Shown here: piece after piece, positions 12,622 to 23,418 of the stretch
Numbering within the stretch: the stretch's first letter is position 1
How the letters are laid out: every line of letters begins with the position of its first letter
Assembly (NCBI GenBank): GCA_963691705.1
Contig: OY829537.1
Span: 73,925,352-73,989,351, forward strand
Length of the DNA: 64,000 nucleotides
Source: Viola odorata
Lineage: Eukaryota; Streptophyta; Magnoliopsida; Malpighiales; Violaceae
Direction: 5' to 3'
Notes under the pieces: generated by a model
What the model saw: the letters and a program-made list of their open reading frames with translations, nothing else
The model's database searches: none
What the model was told of the DNA's origin: nothing
Program-made: the position numbers and the translations under genes

Positions 12622-12999
12622 AAATAGTTCATAAATAAACATAACTACATCCCACTATAACAAAACCCACCAACAAAAGCCTTTCACATTACATATTCAA
12701 ATTCATCATCTGGTTGTGGAACTTTGAAGTTCATCAAAGACTAAAAACACAAAACAAACCACAATTCAACGCACCCAGCTCACAAACCACCAGGAATACT
12801 CGATATAAAGAAAATGGACAACCTAATCTAATCCAACAGAACAAAGGAGGCAGTGATTGAGAGAAACAAAGAGAACTCAATTGAGAAGAGCGAAAATAGA
12901 CCTCGAGATTAAAGATATTGGCGTATGAAAGTGAGTCCTTGGAATTTTGTCTCCTATGGTCCACTAACCAAGTGCTGGTGAAGGAACCAAACCCTAACC

Positions 13000-13158
13000 C
13001 TATTTGTCTTGCAATGGGATTGGGCTCTTTACGAGTATTTGTGTGTTTATTTTCTTTCTAAAAGGAGAGAAGATTCCTATGCCATTATGATTGGAAAATG
13101 AAGGAAGAGGTTCTCGGGTGCGTAGGATAAGGTTTGTGGGGAAAGAGAGAAGGGCCAT
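13000..13158 (-). other. Short leader-like ORF, possibly a captured transit-peptide exon
   Basis: A 52-codon ORF (MALLSFPTNLILRTREP at its start) runs on the minus strand upstream of the cyclophilin fragment and in the same orientation. It is rich in Ser, Leu and Arg with few acidic residues, as plastid transit peptides are. It could be the 5' exon of the same captured gene, but I cannot show that; it may equally be chance. Confidence 0.3.
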
Positions 13159-13505
13159 AGCTGAGACAGCTTATAATTTTGGATCAGCCGAGGTCGGAGG
13201 AGCGGACAGCGAGATTGTGGGGAGCGGGGTGATGGGTTTGATGATGGATGGAGGAAAATCAGAATTTGGAGTAAAGGTGGTGCCGGAGATGACGTCGAGA
13301 GAGGGAGTGGAGCGGTGACGGTGAGGAGATCCCTGTGATGGGTTTGTGATACCCGTTCGGGTATTTTTAGGTATCATACCTGATCATACTCGTTCGGGTA
13401 TGGGTAATACCCAAACCATACTTAGTCAATGGTTTGGGTGTTACCCGGTCAAACAGATACAGTTATGAGCGTGTATCCGGGTATGGGTACCCATTGCCAT
13501 CCCTA

Positions 13506-13513
13506 ATTTCACA
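13506..13513. repeat. Right 8-bp target duplication of the hAT element
   Basis: ATTTCACA follows the right terminal inverted repeat and matches ATTTCATA at 10386-10393 in 7 of 8 positions. Confidence 0.8.
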
Positions 13514-14712
13514 CCTATTTGTTACATTGCTACTAACGGTTGAGAAGTATGACATTGAATTATGTCCTAAACTCGTGCCCCGCATCCACCATGTTCTGGA
13601 CCAAATAACTCTTGGAAGACCTCATCTTTAAGTTCAACAAGTTTCTCTGGAGTTACATTACCACCTAAGCTTACAAATTTCTCATTAAGAAGGAGGGTAG
13701 CTTTCTCCTAAAAATTAATTATGAAGAGAGGAAATTAATAAACATTAGCGCTCTTGAAACACACATCATAAACACGAATGACATAAACTACCATGGTATT
13801 CTTGCTTTCCTCATCCACATACGAGCCTTCTTTCTTTTGATGAGTAATCCCAAAAAAGTCTAGTCTATCTGAAGCTTTCCCATTCTTTTGCTTCTGAAAT
13901 TTGACACAGGTCAGAAATAAAGTACATAAATTAGTTTGCTAAAGTTTAAACAACCACTCAATTAAATAAGCACCAGCTCCTTCTTTAGCCTTGCATAACT
14001 TTTCCTCCCAATGGTATGCACAATTCACTTTTTCTTTGCATTTTATGTGTTCTTTTTACTCATATCCTACAAAATAATATGGTGAATCAAAATAGAGACA
14101 GAAGCAGGACACAAATCTGTGGGATAATTTACTAGACTTTTACAATAGGCATACCTGATGCTTGTTGTCAAACTACGTGTTCACAAGTATTATCCATTGA
14201 TCTTCATACACATCATTCGGTTTAGCGCTTATAATCCCCTCCATTGTCTTAAGTTGATTAAAATTCTTCAACTTCAAATCAAATTTGTAATCTCTCTCTT
14301 TCTTGTTCAAAGAGTCTTTAATCCACTTAATGGTTGTAGGTGCATAACTAAACTTTGACTATTTTTAAATAATAGCAAAATTAATTATAATTGTAAGTTG
14401 TAAAGACAGATATTAGATAATTGTTGGACCATCCAAATTAATCCCAAAACATTTTTAAACAAAAATAAAATCTCATGATTTAGTTTTTGTGGAATAGACA
14501 AATTAAATAATACCAAAGTCATAAGAGAAACTCATACCTCAATGAAATCCATCATTTTTTTGTGGGATGGACGAAGTTCTTTGGAATCCCACCTAGGGAT
14601 GCTCAAAGGAGTATATAACCCATCTATAACAACACTGCCTAAGAATGAGCTCAAGGTAGCAGCTTCATCTCCGCAAGGCACTAATAGTGTGTTTAATTTC
14701 ATAATTATCTCT

Positions 14713-15807
14713 ATCTAAATGTGTGTTTTTAGATAAAGATACTACTTATTTTATGTCATTTCCCTCCCTCTTTGCAGGAAAAGAAGATTTAAAGGAAGAG
14801 AATAAAAAGTACCTACAGTTGCGGAAATTTGAAGAAAAATGCTAGAACAAAGAAAGTGCAGTTGCTAGTTTTGAATTCCAAAATCAAAATGCAGTTGCTG
14901 CTTTTTAATTCCTAAATCAAATGCAGCTACTGCTTTTGAATTCATGGAAATTAGTTTGGATAAGATTCTAGGATTTGTATTTGTTGAATATTTGATTTGA
15001 TTTGATTCTAAGTTTAGATTTTAAATTTAGATTCAAATACAATTTTTAATTTAGAATTTGAAGAGGATTTCAAGGGAGAAAGAACACTATAAATACCCTC
15101 CCTTGCTTTCTCTATTATCATCTCATTTTCTAGGAATAAATTTCAGCATAAACTCTTTGTAAACACCAACTCCGGTTGTCTTCTTCATTGAGGCTACCGG
15201 ATTTGTTTTTATGCAATTTCTTAATTTCTCATTTTTGATTATTATGTTTATGTCAAGCTAAACGCTCAATTCCTAGCAAAGGCAACAAGGGTTATGATTC
15301 ATCAACGTTGTGAGATCTAAACACTCTTCTTAGTTTCTGTATTTATGTTTATTCACTCATTAATTTAATGCCAAATTATTCATGTTGTATTTAAAACTGA
15401 TCACTTTAGGTTTCAATCTGAATAGCTAATGTAGGCTCAGAAGATTGTGGATTACAAAGCCCGAGGACGTAGCAGACAACTAGATCGATCTCAGTCACAG
15501 GATCTTTGAGACTAGAATGAATGAATAATTAAGTCTAAAGACTATAAGCGTACCTTAGACTTTGCTTAGAGTAGTCTTTCACTATTTTTATCCATTTTTC
15601 TAGTTAAATCTTATAAGCGTACCTTAAGATTGCTAAATGAAATATGGTTGCTTAGTAAGCATACCTTTAAGTAACTTGTTATAGGAGGAAAGGAGGGAAC
15701 CTAAGCGTAACTTGATGGTGGCGGATTAGTGACGATAGAGGAGGAGGAGCAGTGTGGGTATTGATGGACGATGGAGGAGGAGTGACGTTAATAGAGGGGG
15801 AGTGGCG
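14713..15807. other. Intergenic, LTR-like in part
   Basis: No gene. A TATA-like CTATAAATACCC near 15090 is followed by TTTGTAAACACCAACTCC and ATTGAGGCTACCGG, the look of an LTR R/U5 segment, but I could not define ends. Between 15540 and 15720 the word TAAGCGTACCTTA and variants recurs several times. Confidence 0.4.
14857..14954. repeat. Three-copy 32-33-bp tandem repeat
   Basis: TGCAGTTGCT or TGCAGCTACT followed by a TTTTGAATTC-like block starts at 14857, 14890 and 14922. Confidence 0.75.
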
Positions 15808-17621
15808 TTTTTTTTTTTTGAAAATAAGACCTCGAATTAGATTAATTAAACGTGTGCAAGTACAAAAGGCGCGATCGCCTCGGGGCATTCCCCTACCCAA
15901 ACATTTCCTAAACCAGAAATCAAAGTCATTTGGCTTAACTCATATGCTGGAACATTCGTGGTCCTTTCTGTGTGCATAAAGAAGCAACTGCAGAACGTAG
16001 ATGCCTGTCGTGCCACTTCCTCCAGCACTAGGCCCGTATAGTTTACAGGAAAATCTGCATTGGACAAGGCCAAGATAATCTGTAGGTAGTCCGACTCAAT
16101 GATGATCCTTTCACACCCTCATTGCCTGGCCTGCGTGATAGTGTCTCGAAGCGCTAGAGCCTCTGTCGTTGGTGCATCTGTCTTGTAAGGGAGAAAAATA
16201 GCCGCTGAGAAAATCACCCCTCCCCCCTTGTCTCAAGCTATGAAGCTCAGGCCAATCTCCGAACTCCCGACAGTTGCATCTGTGTTGACCTTTACCACCC
16301 CTGTTGGGGGGTGGGGGGGGGGGGGGGGGGGGTTCCACTTCGGGTCGATGTGTTGGCATATAGGGGGAGAAGACCTCTGCTGCGGACACTAGGATTCCTT
16401 AAAGTTTGTCAACAACTTCCCTCCCCTAATGATCACCTCCTGGATTGATTCGTCACGTTGGCAGAAAATCCTGTCTTTCCTGGAAGTCCACAGCGACAAT
16501 AGGATTAAGATCAGTTTTTGGAGATGCGATTCATCCAAAGACGCCCTGGTTGCTACGAGCCACTCAACCCAATTGTCCCCTTGAAGCCCTAGGACTCTAA
16601 CCCAAAAGTCAAACTGCGCCCATACCCCACTCGCGAAAGGACAAGACAACAATAGATGTGAAGTCGACTCCACCTCCATGTTACAACAGGGACATATTTG
16701 ATCCACCATTAATCCTCTCCTTCCTAGGTTTGCTTTGGTCGAAAGAGAACCATTACCCAGTCTCCACATGAAATTTTTAAGCTTTGGAGGGATGGTCAAA
16801 CCCCATAGATATTTCCACCAACCTCTAGTCGAGCCCTGTGCAACGGTCAACATTAGACTATGGTACCCACTTAGGACAGAATACTTTCCATTTGTAGTTC
16901 CCCTCCACACAAGAGTATCCTTCGCCTCATCCTGGCTCAGCGGTAGGCTTAAAATTTCTGATACTTCTTGCGGCAGGAATAGTTGCTCCACTAGGTCAGT
17001 TTTCCAACACCGTCGTCCCCGGTCAATTAGCTCAGCCACTTTCGCCTCCTTATCCAAACCTGACACGGGCGCTGAGATCATCCCGTTTGCGACCGATGGG
17101 AGCCACAAAACCTTCCAGATCCGTATCCGCTCCCCATTCCCTACCCGCCAGAAACAACTTTTCTGAAGGACCTCTTTCCCTGCCAGAATGCTCCGCCAAA
17201 CATAACTAGGGCGTGATCCCACCCCCACCTCTAGGAAGTCTGAGTTGGGGTAATACCTAGCCTTCCAGATTTGAGAGAGCAAAGAGTTCGGGTGTTTATG
17301 CAAACGCCAACCTTGCTTAGCAAGCAGAGCTAGGTTAAATTCCCGAACTTTCCTAAAACCCAAGCCTCCCACCTCCTTAGATCTACATAATTTATCCTAG
17401 GAAACCTAGTGCATCTTGCGTTCATCCGCGTTCCCCCACCACCAGAATCTTCTAGTAGCTTTCTCTAGTTCTTCACAGATGAAGATTGGGATTTCAAAGC
17501 AGCTCATCATATACGTTGGAATGGATTGGATGACTGATTTAATTAGTACTTCCCTTCCTGCCTGGGATAGTTTCTTCTCTTTCCACCCCCTTAGTCTCTT
17601 GCACACCTGATCGTCACTCAA
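15808..17621 (-). pseudogene. LINE fragment: RT C-terminus, zinc-binding region and RNase H
   Basis: On the minus strand, 17621-17406 gives the end of an L1-type reverse transcriptase (GWKEKKLSQAGREVLIKSV). Positions 17372-16389 give an intact 327-codon stretch with the plant LINE zf-RVT region (KNFMWRLGNGSLSTKANL, CPCCNMEVESTSHLLLSCPFA). About 16310-15850 gives an RNase H domain (VNTDATVGSSEIG, TEALALRD, IIIESDYLQII) with its acidic residues in place but broken by a poly-G tract and in-frame stops. A run of 12 T at 15808-15819 is the poly-A tail, so the 3' end is natural. The 5' end is cut at about 17621 by LTR-type sequence; endonuclease and RT catalytic core are missing. Confidence 0.88.
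16313..16332. repeat. Homopolymer of 20 G in the second LINE
   Basis: The run sits at the zf-RVT/RNase H junction of the LINE, just after GGGGGGT at 16306-16312. On the coding strand it is a poly-C tract encoding prolines in one frame. Confidence 0.95.
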
Positions 17622-19440
17622 ATATACTTATATTTTCCTAATGCCTAAATGCACAAATAAATGTGTAAAGGGCAAGACAGGGTCGAACCACAGAGATTGA
17701 AGGAATAATATTTCAGTTTCAATGTATGACAGAGGAGAAATGTTACCAAATACGATCGTAACACAAGGGGTTTTTTTTGTTGATTGACGAATCAATCAAC
17801 GCAGAAATGGGAGCTAACAAGACAAATAATTAAACCACGAATCACAACACAATAGTAACAAATATGCGAGGGCATGAAATAAAGAACAATCAAGGGCAAG
17901 ATAGCTAAAAATAGTTCAAGGGCAAGTAAATAAGAAAAGCAGTAAAAGAGATATTAATTTGATGGGAAGAGATCATAGCGAAAGGTGTTCTCGGGTTGCA
18001 TTTCAGGTCAGTTAATCATTGGCACAAAAATAGTCCAAACTCATGCATAAACCTACTATAGGGGCCTAGTTTCCACTCAACACCCCCTACTTACCTTCGT
18101 AGGTAAAAGCTACCCCCCATTTCCACATATGAGGTAGCCTTGACGTTTCGCCGTCCTCCCAGGCACGAATGCAGGGAGGCACTACTCAAAACGTCCATGA
18201 AGTGGAGGCAAGACAGATCTAGGGCGTGACATCTCAGTGTGTCAAGCTCGCATCACATACCCTAAACATCCGTTTACCCCTAGACGAAAGACCTCTCGCG
18301 ATGTCCCCACTAGGTGTCTACTTTAACTCAAGGATTCACGTCAGTTATAACCAAGAGAATGACAGTACTCATACATAAATATTAACAGTTGATCAAGCCC
18401 TCAACATTTCTAAATGAGCATGGAAATAAAATGATAAACAATTGAATATGACAAGAGAATATCTTAAGCATGCATTAGGCCTCTTAACCAAACCTTACAA
18501 CCCTTGAAACACCCTTTACTAAGAAGATGGTATTTAGCTACTCATAATCAAATATAAACAGTAAGTAGAGGGAGAGAATAACATAAACGAGATTAAGAGA
18601 AATAAAATAGAAGTGTATTAGAATAAACCGATTGAGGAAATCAATGCCTTCCCTTTTACATGCTAGCGGTCGTGCTCAAAAAGAGGAAGAGAGAATCCCT
18701 AAAATTTAGGTAAAAGTGAGAGTATGTCCTAGGATCAGCCGTCCTTACAAAAACCCTAAAGTTTAGCTTATATAGCCTAAAAACTAGCTAAGGGACAAAA
18801 TACAACTAAAGGAGAGAGAGAGTCAGCTCATGAGAGGGTGACAACACATAGGAAGGACGTGCCCAACACAGGGAATATTTTGGGATCTTTGGCAGCGCCT
18901 GATATCTTCTAGAAACGCTTGGAATCCCTTGCGAATCTTTGGAGATTCCTTTCTTTGGCTTTCGATCTTGATCTGATGCGGATGCGTCACGGGTACAAGA
19001 CTGCTCACTGGTCTGGTTAGCGTCGAGGGCATGATGACATTCCGCTCCTCTAGGCCTCGATGCTTCAAAGCTCCAGAAATCCTTCCAAAATTGCTCGCTT
19101 TCGCTCTTTTCTTCCTTTAGCTACTGATCTATAAAAAAGATGGGGAAAATGGGCAAATCAGAAGTATCATGCCCTCGAAAGGGCCGAGATAAGGGGGAAA
19201 AACCTATAATAAAAACACGAGATCAAATATCCCCACATTGCCCAATGCTCGCCCTCGAGCATTCACAAAACTGGAAATCGCCTCAAGAAATAGACAACAC
19301 AATTAATCAGACACAAATACAAACCGACACCAAGCTATACTTGGCACAAACTCATCCTTACTTAGAAGACACCTGCATCAAATCAGAGGGATAACGACCC
19401 CTAAGATCAAACTTTCCCACATCAGACCCTCAACCAGCAA
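17622..19440 (-). mobile_element. Athila-type LTR remnant (probable)
   Basis: On the minus strand the sequence near 17690-17660 reads CTGTGGTTCGACCCTGTCTTGCC and then GTGCATTTAGGC, words that I know from the 3' part of Athila-type gypsy LTRs. A TATA box on the same strand (GGCTATATAAGC) lies near 18765-18780. It abuts the truncated end of the LINE at 17621. I could not fix its other end or find a target duplication, so the extent is approximate. Confidence 0.4.
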
Positions 19441-19670
19441 TCCTCACCAGATACGAGTTTACACTCACTCTCGCAAGTAAGGCTAGGTGTTTATCGCTCA
19501 AAACTAAATGCACAAAGCACAACACAAAATCAGACTTGCACATCAATCCGAGTACTGTAGTACACATGCATGGGCAATCATCAATCGGAAAGAACAACGC
19601 ATCAGCAAAAAGAAAGAAAAGGGATAAAGTGAGCTAGAAATAAAAAGAAAGGAGGAAGAAACTGTCGCAC

Positions 19671-20640
19671 ACCTTTTTCAGTTTTTACGCGAACAAGTTC
19701 GGGACGAAATGTGAGACAAAATAGGACTCATCTCACATCATGCAATGAAGTCGCCACCCAATTTTCTAAGGTTTAGGGAACCTAATCGTCATGGCATAAA
19801 AATAAAAATCAAGGCACAATGGGTCTAAACCCAAGAACAAAGGTTCGGGGTCGTATTATGGACTCGGGAAGGTGTTAGGCACCCGAGTCACATCCTTAAA
19901 AGGTTACCGGTAAAAAGGTGTTTGGAAAATATTTTTAAACACAAAAATGAGTAAGCAACCATAAAGCGTCAACCAATCCCACGCACGAAAATGCTCCACT
20001 TTCCAATCATTTACGGAGTAAACGATCGCAGAGTGTCAACCAAAATCCTGTTACGAAAATTGGGCCACTTTTCGGTTGTCCATGGGCCCTCAGAGGTATT
20101 CATCGCTTTAGTATTTTTGTTATTTCCGATCGGGACTGTCGGGACTGATTAATCATTTCTAGTCGGGACTAGTAGGGGCTCGATTAATCGTTGGTTTTTT
20201 ACTAAAGCGAGAGCCCTCCTTATCATCATCGGGCCATGCATGATTAATTAATTACTACGTGATCCTATCATGGATAAAAACTAGCATAATACCGATTTAA
20301 TGAATGCACATAACCGTGTGGGATCGAAGCCACCATGCTCATGTATCAATGTATAACAATTAATTTCATGGCATAAAAAAATGAGTGATTTAAATACGTA
20401 TACATGTGCGTTGATAGTATTTTCTAACAATTCTAAATATCATGCATACGATTAGGATATGAGTTTTTAACATTTCTAAATAGCATGCATATGAATAATA
20501 TTTGCGAAAAATATTGAATAAATAAAAGAGGCTAAGAAGGGGCATACTTGCGAGCGAAGACTTGATTTTACCCTACAAAATGAGATCATTAGTACGAGTA
20601 AAACAAATATCAAGCAATTAAATAAAATGATTTAACAATT
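19671..20640 (-). mobile_element. Ogre-type LTR fragment, minus orientation
   Basis: It begins on the plus strand with TGTCGCACACC, the reverse complement of the GGTGCGACA tip of the LTR at 38260-41221. It then runs collinearly with that LTR in reverse: the AGGTTTAGGGAACCTAATCG block, CGGGAAGGTGTTAGGCACC, the GCATGATTAATTAATTA block, and CATACTTGCGAGCGAAGAC near 20545. It stops at about 20640, where Athila-like coding starts, so only the 3' third or so of the LTR is present. Confidence 0.8.
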
Positions 20641-20649
20641 AAAAAACAA

Positions 20650-22056
20650 TTGTTGGGATTGCACTCAGGTGACCTTAGTGAGCCTCTTGCCTTTAAGGAT
20701 TTAGACCCCCGTAGCCTTGATGGGATGGGGTATTTATGTCTCTCACAGGGTGTTATGAGTTTCTCTGCAAGTTGTACTCCACCTAGTGAAAAGGTCTTTG
20801 GAACGAAGCACGAAGGCCATTTCAGCTATCCTGATCTATCGAGGCCTCGAACTTCAGCAGCTCCTCCTGCCCAGGCCGAGCCCTCCCGTCCTGCCCCCGA
20901 GTTCACACAAGAGTACATTCACCAAATCCTTGAACCTCCTTTTCCCGAACGCCTTGTCAAGTGCAAGAAGGGCAAAGAAGAGCGAGAAATCTTTGATATA
21001 TTCAGCAAAGTTGTCATCAATATTCCTTTGCTTCAAGCGATCAAGAGTGTCCCACGCTATGCCAAGTTTTTGAAAACCTTATACATCAACAAACTCAATA
21101 TAGCCGGAGTCAACAAAATCAGCGTGGCCGCCAATGTTTCAGCCCACATTCAGCGAAAAAATCCTCCTAAGTGTCAAGACCAGGGCATGTTTATTATCCC
21201 CTGCAAGATTGGGATAGTTGATGTTGGGAAGGCCATGTGTGATTTAGGCGCTGGCATTAATGTCATGCCCTTGACGATTTATAACCGTCTAGGCCTCGGT
21301 CCCCTCAAAAGTACAAGACTTGCAATCCAGCTAGCCGACCGTTCCATCATCTTTCCAGAGAGCGTAATTGAAGATGTCTTTGTCCAAGTTGGCGAGTTTA
21401 TTTTTCCAGCGGATTTCTACGTTATTTCCATGGAAGGAGATGGTTCCGTTAAAGCCACAGATGTGCTTCTCGACAGACTATTCCTTGCCACTGCCAGGGC
21501 CAAGATAGATGTCCATGACACTACCATTTCACTTAAATTTGATGGAAAAATCATTAATTTCAACATGCTTGAGTCCATGCGATATCCTTCTGAGTTTTCT
21601 AGCCTCAATTACGTTGATTTAATTGATCCATTTGTCGATGAAATATCTGAATTAAATTTTGTTGATCCATTGCAGCTTTCCCTCGACAGGAGTCTTACGC
21701 TAGTAACTTTAGAGGACTTGGCCTCTACAGTCGCTATACCCCCCACATTGCATTTAGTTATTTCAGATCTAGAGGAGCTACCTATTCTTTCTATAGAACC
21801 ACCTATTGTCTCTCCTCATCGAGATGACCATGTCAAGCTCCCTTCTTCCCTTGAGCAAGCACCAACACTTGAATTGAAAGTCCTGCCCTCGCACCTTAAG
21901 TATGCTTATCTTGGCACCAAAAAATCTCTTCCGGTAATTATTTCCAGCAAGCTAAACGAACTAGAAGAGAAGGAATTGATTTCCTTGTTGAAGGAATTCA
22001 AAAGAGCAATCGGATGGATAATAGCCGACATCAAGGGCTTGTCGCCGACCCTATGA
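20650..22056 (+). pseudogene. Athila gag-pol linker and aspartic protease
   Basis: A 468-codon open frame. Codons about 1-65 do not resemble gag: they match the C-terminal part of the third ORF of the same element (see the duplicate at 27048-27200). From about codon 98 the Athila gag-pro linker follows (EPPFPERLVKCKKGKEE), then the retropepsin core at about codons 190-300 (MCDLGAGINVMPLTIY, ADFYVISMEGDG). The usual LLGRPFL motif reads LLDRLFL, so activity is doubtful. The frame ends at 22056 just before the RT, where Athila elements normally continue without a stop. Confidence 0.85.
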
Positions 22057-22125
22057 ACCCATTGAATCCATCTTGAAGATGCTAGCAAGATAGTCCGTCA
22101 ACCTTAATGAAGATTAAACCCCCTC

Positions 22126-22797
22126 ATGATGGAGGTGGTCAAGAAAGAGGTGCTGAAGTTATTAAATGCGAGAATTATGTACCCCATTTCCGATAGCCAA
22201 TGGGTGAGTCCCGTCCAAGTCGTGCCCAAGAAGACCGGTATCACAATCACTAAAGTTCAAGATGGTGTTTTGATTCCAACTAGAATTCAGAATGGCTGGC
22301 GAGTTTGTATTGATTATCACCGCTTGAACGCGGCCACGAGGAAAGGTCATTTTTTGCTTCCCTTCATTGATCAGATGTTAGAGCGCCTCGCGGGCAAGAT
22401 GCACTATTGTTGTTAAAATGGGTATTCAGGCTTCCATCAAATTCCAGTCGCCCTTGAGGATCAGGAAAAGACTACTTTCACTTGTCTATTTGGTACGTTC
22501 GCTTATCGGAGAATGCCCTTAGGTTTGTGTAATGCCTCCGCTACCTTCCAGCGATGCATGATGAGCATCTTTTCAGAATTCGTCGAGAAGGGCATCGAGG
22601 TCTTTATGGATGACTTTACTGTCTATGGCAACTCTTTTGCCAAATGTCTGGCCAATTTGAAGAAAATCCTACAACGTTGCATCGAGACCAATTTGATCCT
22701 GAACTTTGAGAAATGTCATTTTATGGTCGATCAAGGTCTCGTCTGGGGTCATATTGTTTCCAGCAGAGGCATTGAAGTGGATAAGGCGAAAGATTGA
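22126..22797 (+). pseudogene. Athila reverse transcriptase, palm and fingers
   Basis: Reads ISDSQWVSPVQVVPKKTG, then GWRVCIDYHRLN, then GTFAYRRMPLGLCNASATF, then the catalytic FMDDF with both aspartates intact (22603-22617). One in-frame TAA at 22414-22416 splits it, and the frame changes by one base near 22790 (KAKD then stop, where KIEVIE is expected). Confidence 0.88.
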
Positions 22798-23418
22798 AGT
22801 CATCGAGTCTCTGCCCTATCCCTCTTGTGTCAAAGACGTTCGTTTCTTTTTAGGGCACGCTGGATTCTACAGATGCTTCATTAAGGATTTTTCAAAAGTC
22901 ACTCAACCCATGTGTCGTCTACTTCAGAAGGACGTGGAATTTATATTTGACGACGATTGTAAAAATTCATTTGATTTGCTCAAGACTAAACTCATTTCAG
23001 TTCCCATCATTCGAGCCCCCGATTGGTCCATCCCTTTCGAGATCATGTGTGATGCTAGCAATCATGCCCTCGGTACCATTTTGGGTCAAAAGAAGGACAA
23101 GGAGACGTACGTCATCTATTATGCTTCCATGTTATTAGATCCAGCCCAGCAGAATTAGACGACCACGGAGAAAAACTCTTGGCAGTTGTCTATGCCCTTG
23201 ATAAGTTCAAGCAGTACCTCTTGGGCACGCACGTTATCGTGTACTCGGATCATTCAGCCCTTCGATGCCTATTGACGAAGGCTGACGCTAAGCCTCGCCT
23301 CATTCGATGGATCTTGTTGCTACAAGAATTTGATATCCTGATCAAAGATAAGAAAGGAAGAGAAAACCTGGTGGCAGATCATTTAAGCAGACTTCCAACC
23401 CAAGAGGATGATTCGTAA
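22797..23418 (+). pseudogene. Athila RT connection and RNase H
   Basis: Continues the polyprotein in two frames. The first has [32 protein letters not shown] and [11 protein letters not shown], ending at a stop at 23156. After another one-base shift comes [29 protein letters not shown] and [14 protein letters not shown]. The catalytic Asp of the CDAS motif and the Asp of VYSDH are kept. Confidence 0.85.

Larger units (their letters stand above)
10394..13505. mobile_element. Non-autonomous hAT-type DNA transposon
   Basis: The ends are imperfect inverted repeats: CAGGGATGACAATTGGG on the left and, reading inward from 13505 on the minus strand, TAGGGATGGCAATGGG. They are flanked by an 8-bp target duplication (7 of 8). 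Subterminal DNA at both ends is rich in GGGTATGG/CCATACCC words, which often serve as transposase-binding motifs in hAT elements. No transposase ORF is visible in the 3.1-kb interior, so it would depend on a relative. The interior holds a degenerate tandem array, a cyclophilin exon fragment and a short leader-like ORF. It sits inside a PF03004-like transposase relic. Confidence 0.8.
10194..14712 (-). pseudogene. Plant transposase (Ptta/En/Spm type, PF03004-like) relic, split by a hAT element
   Basis: Read on the minus strand, five exon-like blocks with consensus splice sites line up with this family. Block 1 (14538 to about 14712) has LSSFLGSVV and IPRWDSKELRPSHKKMM. Block 2 (14155-14358) has YAPTTIKWIKDS and YEDQWIILVNT. 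Block 3 (from 14066) has HTIGRKSYARLKKEL. Block 4 (13792-13893) has FFGITHQKKEGSYVDEES. Block 5 (from 13707 down) has VELKDEVFQELFGPEHGG. Donor GTATGAG at 14531-14537 and acceptors at 14359, 14067, 13894 and 13708 keep the frame. In-frame stops occur in blocks 2, 3 (two) and 5, so it is dead. The frame seems to resume left of the hAT element at 10385 and below (VTIQNLTSIVSQF). Confidence 0.75.

Noticed and set aside
12734..12964. 76-codon minus-strand ORF between the cyclophilin fragment and the leader-like ORF
   Set aside because: Considered as a further captured exon; it has no match to cyclophilin that I can recognise and no clear splice sites.
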